Shown: positions 35,576 through 48,200, numbered from the stretch's first letter. The stretch: 64,000 nucleotides of DNA from Lyophyllum atratum (GCA_014905825.1 JACGCN010000005.1:930001-994000), one strand, 5' to 3'. Translations and numbers: made by a program. The notes: a model not told the origin generated them from the letters alone.

Positions 35576-36104
35576 TCTCTTGGTCTCACTCGGCCAACCT
35601 CCGTGCCGTTTTGGACCTCTTGTCAATTCACACACATCTACTTTTCGTTCTCGGCAGGATACCCGCAACCGTTCGTGAAATGTATACAGCAGCTTAATCG
35701 CATGGAGGATGTCACATTGAATCGTGCCCTTACTTGCCTCGTCGCTCTGGTCTCCCATCAACCATTGTATCACCATTAATCACGCTCAGACACTGTTTTG
35801 GTATATGAGACTGCACCTCGAGGGTGTTGTCCCTCTTGCCCTTGTCGCCAGCCTCCTATAAAGTGTAAAATGTACGTCGCTCTTGTACTGACTAGAGGTG
35901 ACCCTCCTTGACGCTTTTTCATCCAGACGAAGTGAAATCTGTATACATACATGTATAATATGTGGACTTCTTCTCTGCCATCGTCGCATACATGATTTGT
36001 ACTTCCAGATTATATATATCCCAAAAAAGAAATTTTGTTCATGTCGTACAACGTGTGGTCCTCTACTATTATACATGCTAAATCTACAGGAAGAATTGGA
36101 ACGG
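35576..36104. other. convergent intergenic region
   Basis: About 530 bases between two 3' ends. No gene seen. Confidence 0.6.
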
Positions 36105-36683
36105 CTAGGTCTCGTGCTGTGCACCCAGATTGACTACTGGCATCGGACGATTTGCGAAAACGATTTTGCGCTTGATAATGGCCACCATATCCCACTCGAC
36201 TGTTGCGGTGCCCGTTGTTTCCAGGCATCCCTCATCAGAATCTCCCATTTCCACGTCACCCCCTTCCCCATCGATATCGCTTTCTCCTGCGGTGCTACCA
36301 ACAGCAGCGGCCGCGGAACTAGAACGGAGTAGAACCGCAAGGGGCTTGGAAAGGTTGGCAATTTTTCCTTCGAGAAGATGGTGCCCAATGAGCAACGTCG
36401 GTTTTTTCTGTCAGATTCACATGGACGAAAGAATGCGGCCAATCAGTCACATATGCTTTGGAATGCCATGCAGTGCAGTATATTTTGGGGGCAAAGGGCT
36501 CACGGTAGCTGCGTCAACCTTGAGTTTCCCAACCAACTTGCCATCACGTTCACTGACATGGTTGCATTCCACATCTAGCGAGCCTTGCAGTTCGATCAGG
36601 ACGACTTCGTCATGCGAAATTTTGGCGAGTCCTGGGGGAAGCTTTGGGTTTGAGAAGGAGGTAACGTTTATCGGGATAATCAT
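36105..36683 (-). CDS. CTF8: Ctf8, subunit of the alternative clamp loader Ctf18-RFC
   Basis: Two exons, 36683-36504 and 36407-36105, give 160 aa. It begins MIIPINVTSF and has VVLIELQGSLDVE. The intron removal joins DAAT to KKPTLLIGHHLLEGKIANL, the family signature. It ends KRKIVFANRPMPVV. Ctf8 with Dcc1 and Ctf18 loads PCNA and supports sister-chromatid cohesion; nuclear. A tRNA-Cys gene lies 160 bases upstream on the same strand. Confidence 0.93.
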
Positions 36684-36844
36684 GTAGATAGATCTTCCGG
36701 GGTGGGGAGTGATGTCTAGGAGGGGAGGCGCGCAAGCATGAAGCGAGTTAGAAGTTTGAAAGAAGGGGAACTTGAAGACGCGACGACGCGTTGTTGCCCT
36801 TTGTTTGCTGAAGAACAATCTATTGGAAATACTTCAAAAAACAG

Positions 36845-36923
36845 TCCCGACGGTGGTTCGAACACCGGACCCTGCGATATGAGGTAAGCTGCAATCGCAT
36901 GCTCTACCACTGAGCTATCGAGA
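36845..36923 (-). tRNA. tRNA-Cys (anticodon GCA) with a 10-nt intron
   Basis: The minus strand folds as a cloverleaf. The acceptor TCTCGAT pairs with GTCGGGA, and the D arm is GCTC-AGTGGTA-GAGC. The anticodon stem TGCGA/TCGCA holds TT-GCA-G plus a 10-nt insert after position 37. The T arm is CGGTG-TTCGAAC-CACCG. The insert sits at the canonical intron position. Confidence 0.93.
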
Positions 36924-37105
36924 CCATGCAACAACGAGGCCGGGAAATCGGAACATAGCACGGCAACAGACATCTCATGCAACAGTCTCCTGGAGATCAA
37001 ATCATCAACTTGGGAGTGGATCAGCCCTTCGTTTCTAGTGGTAGTAATAATACATAGGAACATCCAGCTACATAATATATCAAAGTGAGGGATATTCCAT
37101 CTAGC

Positions 37106-38752
37106 CTATACGCCACAGCCTGCATGAGTTCCATTTAGTTGGTGCCTTCGTGACTCAGGTGTCGGAAAGTTTCCGAATTCCCAACTATAGCATTCCTGAT
37201 GACACAGTCAGACTATCGAATATTCGAGATCGTTTGTGAGATATAACATACCACACAATCATCCTCTGGTTTAGGCTCAGGCACCTCTCTGCCGATCTCC
37301 ACGCTGGGCTTCCAGGGTTCGGAGAGCAGCTTTTCGATGACATTGATAATTCCATGCGTACGGATGTCCACCGACCATGATAGATTCGAAACTGTGTCAT
37401 AGAAGATTGTTTTGCCAAGATGGCACCTGCGGATATAACGAACCTAAGAACTTGTTTGGGTAACTATAGGTAATCACTGACCGGGCCTCCATCGCGTACC
37501 CAGCGATGGCGCAAGAGGATAACACACCGTTGCATGTCCCCATAGCAATTGGGTCAGCAGAATGATATATATGGGTTACATGATGGGTTGAAGGCTGAGA
37601 GGTAACATATGAGCAACGCTGAAGGCGTAGCAAACTCGAGGAACTAACCGGAGAAGGAAGATGTAGGCGGCGGGATGCCATTCGCTCTCCCGGAGCCTCG
37701 AACGCCACCGCTGGGACACCAAAGGTTACACCGAGGAGACTAGCAAGGGCCCCTCCCAAGGAATGGCCAATGACCCACATAGTTGAATCAGGGCTGTGGA
37801 AGCGGAAAAGTGACTTGTAAGCGTATGATTCAACACAGAGGAGGGAACAGACACTCAACTACATATATGTCAAGTTATTATATAAATTCTGTTGGCTCGA
37901 GTTGGTAAAACCGTAAGGCTGGATTTGTTATCTTACTTACTGTTCCAATAGGATAGAATAGACTATCGTCGATCAGCGCATGCTCTAAACAGTCTTGGTC
38001 GCACTTCCATCCTCCCCGATAGCAACCGCAGACTGTCTTCCATGTCCAATCGATATGTGCGCAGCAGCAGCTAAACAGCAAGTTATCGTTGAATTTATCC
38101 TTCCTGACAGTTGGGCCTCCACCACCAAACATCCCGGCAGAAGTTCCCTTGATCGATAGGACTACTGTTTTGTTATCTGGGGTGGCAAAGACCTGTCCTC
38201 GAAAGCCGTCCGCATCTGGTTCCCACCCAAATGGATAAGTCTAGGTGGTGGTTCAGCGACAGTCAGATAGGGAATGACTGTGAGATGACTACTCACATTA
38301 TTCCATCCTCCGCCGAGGTCATACCAGTATGGATCACCCGGCGTAACGTAGGCATTGTTCGTCATCTTCGCGAGCTCTAAGAGTGTTTCTCTGCTCTCTA
38401 CGTCGGGGGCAATTATCTCCTCCTCATCCCATTGCAGCTGCTCGCTCTGGCCGTATCTCATGGAACGCGTCCGGGCATGGTTGAATGCGTCGAAGGACGG
38501 AGGCCTGAATGACGAAATTCGCCGGGTTCGGATAGAATAACTGTTATCTAGGTGGCTCTGGCCATTAGACAAGGTATACGAAGTTTGTGGTGGGACATCG
38601 GAGAATACAACATGCGCAGCCCCGGAGACTGCATGAAGGTGCCTCAGCTCGAATTGAAGCCTTTCTGGGGTCGGGCTGGGTCCGTCTAGCCTACTGGAGG
38701 TGAAGAGATTTAGTAGAGGGACGAGGATACTCGTCAATGAGGACGGCAGCAT
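37106..38752 (-). CDS. ATG15: Atg15-type vacuolar lipase (class 3)
   Basis: Seven exons, 38752-38297, 38240-37941, 37888-37860, 37793-37649, 37594-37482, 37426-37252 and 37195-37106, give 435 aa. A hydrophobic signal anchor (MLPSSLTSILVPLLNLF) precedes LQFELRHLHAV. Atg15 landmarks follow: ALIDDSLFYPIGTNLYNN, MWVIGHSLGGALASLLG with catalytic Ser near residue 273, TFGVPAVAFEAPGER, STHHVTHIYHSADPIAMGTC, GYAMEARCHLG and VDIRTHGI. Atg15 breaks down autophagic-body membranes in the vacuole. I ended exon 3 at a GTTGAG donor rather than GTAGTT because it restores NLTYMYPDST. An alternative upstream ATG lies at 38881. Intron 4 (54 nt) is in frame and stop-free. Confidence 0.93.
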
Positions 38753-39051
38753 GAGGCATAACCGGGACGAGCACACGGTCGTCAACGAGGTGGTTGACCA
38801 AATCAAGCCGGACAACGAAGATTCAACGTCAACGTTTGTGATGATGACGTACGTCACAAAAAATTGACTTGGATGCAACATCTACTAATTATACTACAAT
38901 GAAAACTATGGTGATACAGAATAAAGAGATGCGTGGATTGTCTAAAGTGATGCCAAAAAAGTCGTTTGGACCGATGAGTAGTGTAGAGTATTACCGAAAT
39001 ATCAGTGGGACACAAATTACTAGTCCACCATTTCGAATTACTTGATATACT

Positions 39052-41879
39052 TCAAGTCTGAGAGATGCTGAGATTCTCCATTGCAAGGCCAAGGGGGTCG
39101 TTCGCAGGCAGGTCGGCGTTAAGCATAGGTGCTTGCAGATAGGCCGCCGAACCAAAGAACACTTCAGGGCTGGTACAAGCAGAGACCGCGCGGCGCATGT
39201 GGGTAGTCAGGAACGACAGCCCGACCTGATAGGCAGCTGGAAGGAAGTCAAGTGAGATGGAGACGTGGAGTAGTGAAATAAGGCCACGTACCGTTCATCC
39301 AGCCAAAGCCTTCGCGAGGAACCATCTTGAAGTCAATACCCTGATTGCCGTATTCCGCATCGACCAGGTGGGAGAGTTTGACGGCATCGAACTACGTCGA
39401 GGCACCTGTTAGATAGCCGAATAATGAATTTCGGAGGGCTCACCTTCTCGGGAACAACACCATTGAAGTCGACGAAGGCTGTTGTCATCCTGAAACTTTT
39501 GGTAAGTGACGTTCTTCTAATAAGATGAAGAGGTAGATTCACATGTAGAGGAACCTATACGAAAGGCGCTGTGCTTCGTCGAGGTAGCCATAACGTTCCA
39601 ATCCGACCCAGGCCATGATCTGATGTGGAGGCCTGTACAGCCTGGTGAGTGATGCTGCATCGAATGTGACTAATAACGAAAGCATACCATGCATATCTAT
39701 CGATTCATAGATGAGAATTTTTTCAATAAAGAGAACGTGAGACGACTTACGGATAATCCCACTGACGATTGGGGCGCTCCAGCGAGATTTTCCCGCGAGA
39801 TTCTTCAGTCCCTGATACAAGTCCACCAAGAACTTCAAATTTCCGCAGTGACTGGGTCCTATAGGATATCCACGATATTATGAGCATCTCTGCAGTTCCA
39901 AACCAGCTGAACAGAAAAAAATGACTTACACAAGTTTCCAGGACTGTTCCTCGCTCGCACAACCGGCCCACAGCGGCCAGAACGACGTGACACTCTCATA
40001 GAGAATCTGCTTTTCCTGCTCGGTGTCGTAGTCGAAGTAGAGGTTTTTGCTTTCATTCCACAAATACTTGTCGATCATCTCCTTCCTCCACTCCGCCCTC
40101 TCAAACCATTCATCACTGCATTGAGGGCGGCTCTTAGCCTTCTCCCTGTAAGGATTGGCGTAAGACGCAACGGAGGGTGGGAACGGTGCCAAATCGAAGT
40201 CTTCTTCGAGATCGAGCTCGTCGTCAAACACTTCTCGGATAGCAGTCCCGATATCGACCTCGTACTTGTAGAGCAAGGACTGCAAGTCAATCGTGCCGAG
40301 ATTCGCACAACGTTTCTCGAATCTGTATGTGGTATCGTGGCCCGATTCACGCACAGCACGATCGTGCAGGAAATATTCGTCGAGTTTAGGCTCTTTGATG
40401 AGGCCATTGTTGTACTTCTCGCTGAACTCGAGGACCGAGATCCCGTGCTTACGTGCAAACGGCTCGAGTATCTGTGTGAAGTGGGTGGCTTCAGTCTCTG
40501 GAGGAATGCCAAGGCCGTCGGGACGGTAGCGGGAGAGGCCAGTCTTGGGGTCCATCCGAGGCTCTGCGACCCAGATGGTGTGGTATTCTTTGATGGCAGC
40601 CTGGATGGCGCGCTTCAGCCATTGCCGATTCTCTTCCATATCGGAGCGGTCAAGCTGGTTGTAGATCTGGAGCGCCATGTCAGTGAGGAACGGAGGTTGG
40701 GTGCGACAGAGGTAGTAGCTGCGGCTTCCGTTGAGGATCTTGCCATAATGTTTGATTTCGAAGATGAAATGGTCGACCATGCCTTTCGCCATGGTGACTT
40801 GGCCGTCTACAAGGAGGCCCAGGGCGATGAAGTAGGAATCCCAGTTGTACAACTAGAGGGTACGGTTCAGCATTCAACGTCACCGGATGTGAGTGACGAT
40901 CAGCGAACCTCGTTGAATCGTGCACCGGGAACAATGAATGGGATACCCTTGAGGGTCTTGCCGCCCTTTCCATCATCGACCTCATTCATCGCCAAAGCCA
41001 AAATACCCGGCTTCGAGTTCAAGCTCTTTACGAACACAGGGTCGTCAGGCTTCACAGGCAGAACCACAACGTCCAGATTCATATGAGGCTTCTCCCTCGC
41101 AACCTTCCTGTAGTACTCTGCCATGGCCGGCTCGCCGTGGGGTACGTAAATGCGAGGATTCACGCGACCCGTCCGGTTCTTCGGGTCGGCGGTAATGATC
41201 TCGAGCCCTTCGCCGTCGATGCGGCGTGTTAGCGAGTGCCAGAAGGAGTTCTTGATCATACGCGACAAGCGATCTACCGGGTTCTCCGTGAGACGCGCTT
41301 CGTCGAGCACGATGCGTTTCCTGTTATGATCGCGGGCGAGCGCCAGTTCCTGGAGCAAGTTCGACAGCATGTAGGTACCCTGGGTATTTGCGTCAGGTAA
41401 ACATAAGGATACGGGTTTATGGACAGCGGAAGTACGCACCCGGATGTCAAAGGTCTTGAAACCATTGCTGGTCGCAGTGCCCAGCGCCATCATCTTAGGC
41501 CCAGCGTCGGTGATACTGATTTGGAAATCACCATCGGTGTCCTCTTGCTCAAGAACGACGCGAATGGTTTCTTCTACATCGATCAGGAAGCGTCTCGGGC
41601 CAGTGACGCTCTTCTCGTCGTGCGACAATCTTCGTGGCCTCAGATGCCAATCTTCCTGAAAGGCTGGCAGGGTCTTTGGATTGTATCCATGGATATGGGA
41701 CTAGGTGGAATATCAGCCCAAGTCGCATACGGGACGAAGAACGCCAGCAAGCTTACCGCGCTGTATGTCCGTGAACGAGTATATGACTCGCCTCCTCCGT
41801 AGTAGATGGCCGCGTCGACATTGACGGGTCCCTCATTGACGAACGTTACGCCGGTGGGGTGATTCAAGGCGGGTGCCAT
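39052..41879 (-). CDS. neutral trehalase (GH37)
   Basis: Exons 41879-41757, 41655-41440, 41379-40909, 40852-39930, 39858-39751, 39696-39688, 39632-39543, 39489-39444, 39391-39292 and 39236-39052 give 756 aa. It hydrolyses trehalose to two glucoses in the cytosol. A regulatory N-terminus has [10 protein letters not shown] (Ser52 in an R-R-x-S context, like PKA sites of yeast Nth1) and a Ca-binding loop [16 protein letters not shown] starting at residue 80. Catalytic landmarks are [16 protein letters not shown] near 263-278, [20 protein letters not shown], and trehalase signature 2 QWDYPYAWPP near 610-619. The last is completed only by the 9-nt exon at 39696-39688. The C-terminus is MENLSISQT. 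Confidence 0.96.
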
Positions 41880-43303
41880 GGTTGGGGCGCGGGGTTAACG
41901 AATGGATTTGTTGGTGTGGAGTGAAGGATGGGTGGCGAATCTCGGACCAAAGTCGTGGGGATTTGAAGTTGAGCTGTCCACTAAATTGAAGTGACGGTAG
42001 CCGCGGTGGAACGTGCACTAGCCAAATCTGGCCAAAGTGATATCTCCGTCCAATAAGGCTGCTCGCTGTCAGGAACGGCGAAGTAAAGAATGGAGGAGTT
42101 GCGCTGAGTGGCCTTGAGTATTACCGGTACGACTATAGTTCAAAGCAGGTATGGATGCTGCATGGTATGGAGTCAGACACTTAATCTATAAATATTCACT
42201 GGCATAGTACTCACCCTAATGCCAAACAGTATGGCAAGTCGATCTGTTTCGACTTGAAAGGATTGTAGAATGAGACAAGAATGAGAGTCTACTTATGCCA
42301 CAGACGTCTACGGTCGAGGAACGGGATCTATCAAGGATTTACTTGGGCCTTTTTATACCCTCTGACGCGGCGAATTACAGCAGATCATCGCTTACATACG
42401 GTCATGATATCCGAGTTGATAGTGCTTTTTCCTAGATTTTTGAAATACCTGACTGCGCCGACCCCACAGTGCTCCAGCTCTCCAAATAAATTTAGAGCAA
42501 TTTTTATCCCTCGGCCTGCAGCCACGAGAAAATGGGCCCATCCTATTGAAGATGTATACAAAGTCTTACTGTCATTGGGGTACATATCTTCCGCCGGCCT
42601 GTTCATCATCCAATGCCCCAACCAATAACGTTGACCCTTCAAGCTTCAGGGTCGAGTGAAGCCCTTGGCCATTCTGTAACGCTAAACGCTGTTAACGCGA
42701 CATGTCCACCTCCTGTTCGGTGGAAACTGTCTCCGAATTGTTCAACAGCGAATAGATGTTCTGTATGACAGTTCATGCTCATGTAAATGCCGTTTTTCAC
42801 TCTCTAGGAGAACCGACGAGGACGACCGTTCAAGCGGTAACATTTCATAAAGGATTGCGGCATGCTTATCTTCTAATTCGATCTTCCTATTAAATGACGA
42901 ACCCTAATGCCTAAGGGCTGAGGAGTGATCTGCAGCAGCGCCCTTGAGTCCTGATTTCATGTCATCTGAGATCTTAGCGCTTGCAGAGTATTTATCGTGA
43001 TGCATAGAACACACATGTACGGAGGCACAGATTGGCGTAGGCACCATCACAGTGACGCGCAGTATCATGTGTCCATCCGAATATCTGACCGCGCTTTCGC
43101 ACCGCTGCAGAAGCCATGCCAGGTGTCAACTCAACAACAGAACCTAAGTAAACGGAACAAGGATTCGGACATAAGTCATATCGTACATATCAGGGGGTAT
43201 GCGTCGGAAAATAGTTACAGACATAAGGTTCTTGTAAATCCAGTGGGAAAACAAATACATCCAAGAAAAATCTAAAGCAGGGTATCTCCAATGTCATCGG
43301 GGT
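41880..43303. other. intergenic region, no supported gene
   Basis: About 1.4 kb upstream of trehalase and downstream of the coiled-coil gene. Short open frames only. Confidence 0.55.
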
Positions 43304-44876
43304 TCAAGAAAGAACGTCTAGTACGGACTCCAGCACCACCTTGGGCTGCAGGATCATCCTTTGTTCGAGGGTCACATCGTCGTGCAGCTCCAGGGGCTCA
43401 CTCCCACGCAGACGCGTGGTGCACCTCAACCCCAATTCTGTGGTGGCGAGTACTGAGCCGCGCGAGGCAACGTAATCCCCAAAGGCATCAGACATGCCGT
43501 CGGAATCGAAGAGATCGCTTTGGTTCACTGCGATAACGTCGAAGCAAGTTGACATGATATCTTCTCTCGTCACTCGCGCCAGCCTAGCAACAGCTTTCGC
43601 TATCCGCCGCACTTGGTCGCCGAAACGAAGTCGCAGGCCGTCTTTCGAAGAATTTGGTCCATTTTCGTAGCTTAGACACCCAGCAATGATGAATATGTCG
43701 GCCGACCAGCGCAGGATGGTGTCGCATAGGTCGTTGATGGAGTGCTCCGCCAACTGAGGGTGGAGGCTGTGTATATGTCGATGCGCAAGGGCTCGCCATT
43801 TGGACGATGTGGGTTGGTGTTCTGCGGACCAGGAACTTTTAGATGTAGCTGACAATTCGACACTGGTGGAACATACCTGCTAGGGATATGCGAGAATATA
43901 TCTGAGAAAACATCGTGTCTGGTTTCGCAGGGAATCCCATACAGAACGAGGCTAAGGCGCGTGTAATGCAAATAGAAACACAGCCCTGTAATGCAAGCTG
44001 GACTAGAATAGGATCTTGTGAATGGTCCCGATTGGATAGTATTCTGGCGAAGTTGGGACCCAATCGAGATGAGGTGTCGTGCATGGCCTGCACAGACCTC
44101 GATGACGAGGGGCGAGAGTCCCTGTCAAAGGTACATATTTCGGTCGCCGATGCGGCGAATTGGAGGATTTCAGAATTGATGTCGTGGACAGCCTGAACAA
44201 CTTGAGCTCCTGACCAGCTATCAGTCCTGGTCATATACAGCTCTGTGCTGCGTATCCGAGCCCGCTCTTCTTCCGATCCTGCAAGGGATAAAGCTCGCTC
44301 ATGCTGGCTGGGCGTAGATCGACCGCTCATGTGACCGTTTGTTGTACGCATATCCAATGAACTATGGCGGGAGTGGAGATCTCTCGGTGGGACAAAAGGC
44401 TGGTGTTGGGGGCCAATATCGCTACGTCGTCGCTCAGCCATCATGCGTTCCTTTTCCTTTTCCCTTCTCAGCTTTTCTACCTCCGCGTCTCTGGTCCTTA
44501 ACATCTCCCTTGTCTCTTTGAGCGTTTTCTCTAGCATTTTACATCGTTCCTCCAGCCTAGTGACCTCGCCTTGCGATTTTGCCAGCTCCCGTTTCGTGAC
44601 ATCGAGTTCGCGACGCATGGAGAAATGAGACAGACCTGCCAGTGAGGTTGTTGGTGAATGGCACGCGGCATCCAATCTTTCACGTAAAGGGCTGGGGTCA
44701 GGGCCAGCAGACCTCGCGGTGGACGGAGAGCTGGCGTTTGAGGAGTCTGAGGTGTGTGCGGCCAGGGACCAGGTAGGGCTCTGAAGGGAGAAAAACTCGG
44801 CCGCGTTGTCGTAAATATTTCTGATGTTCAAGTTAGCGATGGGGAGCATGGCTGGATGAATGACAAGACCAAACAC
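43304..44876 (-). CDS. coiled-coil protein of unknown function
   Basis: Two exons, 44876-43877 and 43821-43304, join in phase to give 505 aa. Residues 88-150 form a strong coiled coil (KREL, RLEERCKMLEKTLKETREM, then a KEKER run). A Ser/His-rich linker follows, then a well-formed globular part: QAVHDINSEILQFAASATE, ALQGCVSICITRALASF, HSINDLCDTILRWSADIF and LELHDDVTLEQRMILQPKVV. The helical part after the coil looks conserved rather than low-complexity, but I do not recognise the family. An alternative start is the ATG at 44849. It is divergent from the Hsp70-like gene. Confidence 0.85.
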
Positions 44877-45264
44877 CGCGATAATCGCTGATTCAAAGTC
44901 CCAGTTGTATCTCTTTCTTTAGAGTAGCAGATAGTGGAGCATCTGACCAAATGGAAATCGCAGGCATGAACATCGACTAGGTAACCCTCAGCTCCGGCGT
45001 GGCTCCGACCGTGTGACCCAGCACAAGGGCCGAGCAAGCCTAAAATGAAAAGGGGAGCTGTGGGAGCTGCGGCACGGGGGGGCAGCGAGAGAACCACGCA
45101 GCGCAGCGGGCACGTTGGCAGGTTGTGGCAGCGTGAACGTCGGAATTTGATTCAGGGCGAACCATGTACGGCAAGCAAATCAAACACGAGTTCGCTTTTT
45201 TTGGTCTCTTGTACGATACCCACACCGTGGCCAGTGGCTCTCTACGCCGTCGCAGCCATCTCTT
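44877..45264. promoter_or_regulatory. divergent promoter region, coiled-coil gene / Hsp70-like gene
   Basis: 388 bases between the two ATGs on opposite strands. No heat-shock element array or TATA box is obvious by eye. Confidence 0.45.
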
Positions 45265-48200
45265 ATGGTCAACATGAAGTCTGCCACCGAGAATCGCAAG
45301 CCATACAGTGGGCTCACGAGGTCACTCGTCATTGCCATTGACGTCGGCACTACTTTTAGCGGGGTATTGAGCGTGTATCAGAGACTGCTCTATCGATCAC
45401 TAATGACCTGCTGCATCTAGGTGTCCTATGCGATACTCGAACCAGGCGAAATCCCTAAAATACACGGGGTTACCCGGTAAGAACTGCACGCCAGGTGAAC
45501 CATTCAAAGTTGTTTATCTGAGCCTTTGTAGATTCCCTGGACAGGAACATGTCGCGGGCAATTCCAAGATTCCGTCTGTCATATACTACGATAGGCATGG
45601 AAAGATGATGGCAGCCGGTGCAGAGGCAGACACGAGCTCTGTCTTAGCCCAAGCCGAGGACGATGGCTGGACCAAAGCCGAGCTGTGCGATTCAACAATT
45701 TTCAACCTTCCCTCCCTCATTGACAGATTTATCCAGGTTCAAATTACGATTACGACCCCGGACGATGCAACTAAACATGAATGGAATGCGCCTTGGGCCT
45801 CTCCCCCGCCGGAAGACCGCCGTCCATGTATTTGGTGACTTCTTGGCTTATCTATACCGATGTACACGCAACTTTATCACGGATACCCACGGAAATGGAG
45901 CGGCGCTATGGAATGCTGTCGAAAACAATATCCAATTTGTTCTTTCTCATCCTAATGGTTGGGAGGGAGCCCAACAGACTAAAATGCGGAGAAGCGCCGT
46001 GTATGGCGGCTTGATTCCCGATACCAACGAAGGAAAAGCGAGGATACGATTCGTGACCGAGGGTGAAGCTAGTCTTCACGCCTGTGTTCTGAATGGCCTT
46101 GCTGCTGATGTTCTTTCGGTATGTAGAATGATGCACACCCTGCACCCGAACCTAACGTTTCGTCCCTTAGAATCCATCGAAACACGGCTTTCTCATTGCT
46201 GATGCAGGTGGCGGCACACTTGATATTAGTGCATATGCTATCCGCGGAACCACCCCGCTTGTAATGGAGGAGATTGCACCTCCTGATTGTCAGTCCTTCA
46301 TGTCCATTTGATCAAACTAGTACTCATCCTTTCTTTAGGTATTTTTGCTGGATCTGTATTTGTTAGCCGAAGAGCTCGAGAGTTCCTAGAAGGTGCGACT
46401 TTTGTTCCTTGAACGCAGGAATTATCTCAACAAAAGCTTATACACAGAGAAACTCAAGAACTCGAAATATGGGACGCCTGCTGCACTAGATCACATCACT
46501 CAACGATTTGACGAAACTACTAAGCGACTCTTCCGCGACCGGAAAGACTTGCAATTTATACCATTTGGGTCACCACTCGACAAGGACTTAGCTGTCGGCA
46601 TCCGCGGAGGCCAACTTAAGTTGACAGGGTGAGATTCCTAATCTCGCTGACCTTGCATGAATTTGACATAGAACCTACAGGAATGAGGGTTTGTTGCAGT
46701 TTACTTAGTACTCTTATTTCACTGACGTAGTTGCAATTAGTCGCGAATCTCTTCGAACCCTCTGTGGACGGTAAGCCATCGATTTAGCCGTCAATATCGC
46801 AACTTATAATCCCTTTCAGCCGCCGTACATGCTATCAAGTCGCAAATAGAAGCCTCTCACGGTAGCATCCGGGTGAGTAAAGCCACATATTCCTATTCTG
46901 CAAAATCAAACTCGCCCTGCAGTCTGTTTTTCTTGTTGGAGGATACGCCGCTTCTCCCTGGCTATTCAAGTAAGAAGCTAGATAATATTCGCACGACTTC
47001 CACTTTCTAACCTCCCCTGCAGCCAACTACAAGAACGGCTGGCGCCACTCAGTATCACAGTCAGTCGGCCTGACACACAAACGTAAGCCTACTACCCATA
47101 TCGCGCCATGTCCATGTCTCATCTTGATGCCCAGCTCCAAGGCCGTTGCAGACGGTGCAATCGGCTTTTATTGTGACCACCACGTTTCTGCTCGCATGTC
47201 CAAATTCATGTACGGCGTGGAATTCCTCAGAGAACTGGACCCGACAAACCCAGAGCACGTCGCGAGGAAAGAAAGACTTTGCGAACTCCCATCTGGACCA
47301 AAACTCTTGCCAGATGCATTTGACTGTATCCTAAATAGGGTTGGTTTTCTGCCTTTTCATTACTGTCTTCGATATTCATCAGCGTACGACAGAGTGTCAA
47401 GGTCAAAGAATCGACTGTCTTCACAAGGAAGTACTGCACCGAACTTACAAGCCTATCAATGCTTTCGGTGTTCGAAGTCGAGATCTGGTGCTATAGGGGA
47501 GGGAATGTTGTGCCCAAATGGATTGATAGACGTGCTGGTAGGTACCATACTTTTTGTCGCCCTGAATTACATGTGACCCTCTTGCTGTCTAGACGACTTT
47601 TCTACGTTGTGTGTGGTTCGAGCGGACCTTTCGCCGTTGAGTGGCAGCGCAGAACCGAAAGCAGGGAAGGGCGGGAAAACTTACTGGACGATTGTCTTCT
47701 CTGTCGAAATCCACTTCGGTCTAACCGAATTCAAAGCTCGGATCAAATGGATCGACGATGTACGAACTTCCTTAATCCCATCATCAGACGACCTGGTACT
47801 GATTATTCTTCTTGTTCTTTGATAGGGCAAAACTAAATAGTACGTCATCTCAGAGTGCTTATGTTTTTACTTATGACTGACGCCCTCTTCAGTGGCCCAG
47901 CATCCATTATCTACAATGAAAGCGGCCATCGTGCTGATGAAGAAGAACCCGACGCATATCCTGAAGACGATATCGGCTCTTCTTCCCCTCGCAACGACCG
48001 CCTTCGATCAGAGCCAGCCTCCCGAGCCCGTACACCAATAGAGCAATTCTACCACCCATCCAGTGGCGAAAACAGAGGGTTCGACTATTCACCACCTAAG
48101 GTCGAACCGCCAGTAGAAATACCTCAGGTACACAATGAGCGTACACCTTCCTCTTCCAGAGGTTTTGCATTGCCCGCAAGTACCTTCCCCGCGAGTACTT

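Noticed and set aside
40121..41086. Long plus-strand open frame (321 codons) across trehalase
   Set aside because: It is antisense to well-conserved trehalase exons and shows no domain; a codon-bias shadow.
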